Of a DNA stretch of 23,080 bases, positions 21,244-23,080 are shown one piece after another (positions within the stretch are counted from its first letter, which is position 1; the number at the start of each line of letters is the position of its first letter). Origin of the DNA: Acanthaster planci (lineage: Eukaryota > Echinodermata > Asteroidea > Valvatida > Acanthasteridae); NCBI RefSeq assembly GCF_001949145.1, contig NW_019091544.1, positions 124,521-147,600 on the forward strand. Direction: 5' to 3'. Under the pieces are notes generated by a model. That model searched no databases, was not told the DNA's origin, and saw only the letters and a program-made list of their open reading frames with translations. The translations under genes and the position numbers were made by a program.

Positions 21244-22971
21244 GTAAGTGCATATAATCTTTTACCTTTCTCATTTTAAAAATATCTTTCTCACTTCCTC
21301 AGTATCCACATGGCCCCTGGGCAATGTTCTTCAAAATAATGGGAAATATTAACCCGTTTTACTGAATTTTTCCTGAATGCCCTTGTACTGGACACACGAC
21401 AAAATTTCATCTCTGGCAACTGTCATTTTGGGTCCATTTTCATTACTGTGTCTAATGACGCATTTTTGGAACATAATAGGGAGGTTTAGATGCACGTATT
21501 ACGTAAACGCGAACACAAGGGCGACAATTTTTTTTATTGCGCACGGGTGCGCGGGCGTTAAAAGCCTGTTTGAACGTTTAGATGTGCGTCCCGCACAAAA
21601 TGTAAATCTTCCAATGAACACTCGAATAAAAGGACAAATGATCAGTCACATCCAATAAATCTCTCAAAAGAAGTGCAATCGGTCATCATAAACTAAGCAG
21701 GAAAAAATCCCAGTTGCATAACCTTTGCACTGTGCAAAAATGACCATTTCACGTCAGCGAATGTTCAGTGCCTAATTTTAATCCTTCCGAAAGCGATCCA
21801 ACGATCCAACGTGAACTTCCCATGTTTCGTGTATTGGACGTCCGTGTAAATCACCTGTACATGAGAGACAATACGCACAAAACAATGACGTCTGCAAGAG
21901 TCCACACTTGTTTCGCGGTCGCGTTCTGGTAGAACGTGCAACTAAACCTCTCTAATGCCATTTGTAGCGTGCGCAACCGTTGACATCACACGCGCGCGTG
22001 GTTAATTCGTCTGATCAGTGCGTGACATCCCGTAGCTGCATTCGACTGAACGTGAGACCGTATCTCAGACACTCAATTCAGGCGCAATTCAAACATGACT
22101 AAGCAACTGTTTATCTGAAATCAAAATCCTTGAATATTGTTTTTTTTTCCACCGGAATTTACAATATTCACTGAGCCGAAGCCTCATCAGTTTGTTTTAG
22201 GCATTCTTGTTTCAGATTTTGAGTAATTTTACTGCCTCAAAGAACATACTGTACAAATAACAAATGATGGACTGTAGAAGTGTAAGCTCTTTTCAGCTTC
22301 ATATTATAGGGAGTACTTTGCAAAAAAAGTTTGAATGCACATGTTCATAATTATGTATGTGCTGTATGAACCTTGTGAATATTACTGGTACATTGACTTG
22401 CTACAAAATGTTCATTATTACATGAAGCTGTAACATACATCGGTACATGTGGGTTTCTGGTGTCTGTGTATGTGCATCAGTTTACAAGCGTTTGCTTTAG
22501 ACGGATATCCATGTAACCTAACGCAAGAGTAACATTGATAGAGGAATAGCAACATTTACATGGCTCCCGGAGTTCCTTTAGTTAAAATTGTTTCGACCCG
22601 TAGCCAGGAATCAGGTAAAAGAACAAAGAAATATGTTGACCCAAAGCACTCCTGAATATTCAGTTGGTGTAATTACCTGACGTAGAAGTATTCACCGATC
22701 TTTTGTGTTTTCTTTAGTTTTATCAAGGCTGCAGTAAATTATAGTGATGATTGCACTTGAACACTTGTTTGAAGCAACATTGGAGGGTCATGAATTTTAA
22801 TAATCTGTGCCGTAAACAAGTTAGGAGAATATCCTTGGTAAGCCCAGGCAGTCGTATAAGAACCTGAACTGACTAATATTGCAATTCAACCAGACCAAAG
22901 AATGAGAAAAAATTGCATTGGATGGATGTCGGTCGTCTGAGCGCTGGTATTTTGTCACTGCATGATTGCAG
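21244..22971 (+). other. probable first intron of that gene, with CpG-rich patch
   Basis: It begins GTAAGTG at 21244. No acceptor with a following coding exon is recognised. About 21490-22060 is conspicuously CpG-rich (for example GCGCACGGGTGCGCGGGCG at about 21540, TTCGCGGTCGCG at about 21912, CACGCGCGCGTGG at about 21989). It may be a second promoter or regulatory island. GCGATCCAACGATCCAACG near 21793 is a short internal duplication. Confidence 0.35.
22131..22172. repeat. short inverted repeat
   Basis: TGAATATTGT at about 22131 and its exact inverse ACAATATTCA at about 22161 flank a ~20-base spacer with a T run. It could form a small hairpin. No function is inferred. Confidence 0.5.
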
Positions 22972-23080
22972 CCGTATCACAAGATGATTTGACGCGTCAT
23001 CTTTCAGCCCTATCATAAGATGATTTGACTCGCATCCTTCAACCCTATCATAAGATGATTTGACTCGCATCCTTCAACCC
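22972..23080. repeat. 35-bp minisatellite, three copies, open at the right edge
   Basis: Two near-identical 35-bp units, CCCTATCATAAGATGATTTG plus ACTCGCATCCTTCAA, follow a first, more diverged 36-bp unit. The array reaches the last base of the window and probably continues. The unit is unrelated in sequence to the 28-bp array at the left edge. Confidence 0.92.

Overview
The window is eukaryotic, animal-type DNA. It is AT-rich and has long stretches with no gene. It contains consensus GTAAGT splice donors, minisatellites, (GTTT)n runs and transposon remains. Nothing suggests bacterial operons. Repeated AGGCCTAGGC-type palindromes and the mix of repeats recall marine invertebrate genomes such as amphioxus, echinoderm, hemichordate or mollusc, but the species cannot be fixed from this sequence. 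Almost all short open frames are chance or shadow frames.

Layout. Bases 1-408 are a 28-bp minisatellite. Bases 409-5358 hold no gene I can support, apart from possible regulatory motifs (two octamers near 2145-2210 and an ETS+CRE pair at 4600-4620). Bases 5361-13368 look like one 8,008-bp DNA transposon. It starts CACTGTAAAAAAAATCG, ends with the inverse of CACTGTA(n)TCCG, and is flanked by TA on both sides. The right end carries an array of 18-bp subterminal motifs. I infer a CACTA/EnSpm-like element of an animal type.

Inside the element, on the + strand, lie two linked coding remnants. The first (6539-8484) is a decayed transposase-like protein: N-terminal zinc fingers, then a core with the order of landmarks of the TNP2-type (Transposase_21) core, then a short conserved C-terminus. 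It has about eight frame changes, two in-frame stops and an apparent internal deletion. The second (8556-11317) is a spliced gene with a SAM-like exon followed by a tail resembling 'sterile alpha motif domain-containing protein 3-like' proteins. The SAM exon has no usable start codon of its own, and a 75-nt candidate intron (8481-8555) would join it in frame to the end of the transposase. This suggests that one transposase-SAM-SAMD3-like polyprotein, or alternative splice forms, once existed.

Downstream, 13371-20900 holds no recognised gene. It contains a GC-richer patch (17337-17620), a probable tRNA-derived SINE fragment (about 18691-18750) and a (GTTT)6 run. At 20918-21243 there is a promoter-like cluster (CCAAT box, GC box) followed by a probable non-coding first exon ending in CAG|GTAAGT. 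This would be the start of a host gene on the + strand whose coding exons lie beyond the window. The rest is probable first-intron sequence with a CpG-rich patch (21490-22060), ending in a 35-bp minisatellite (22972-23080) that runs off the window edge.
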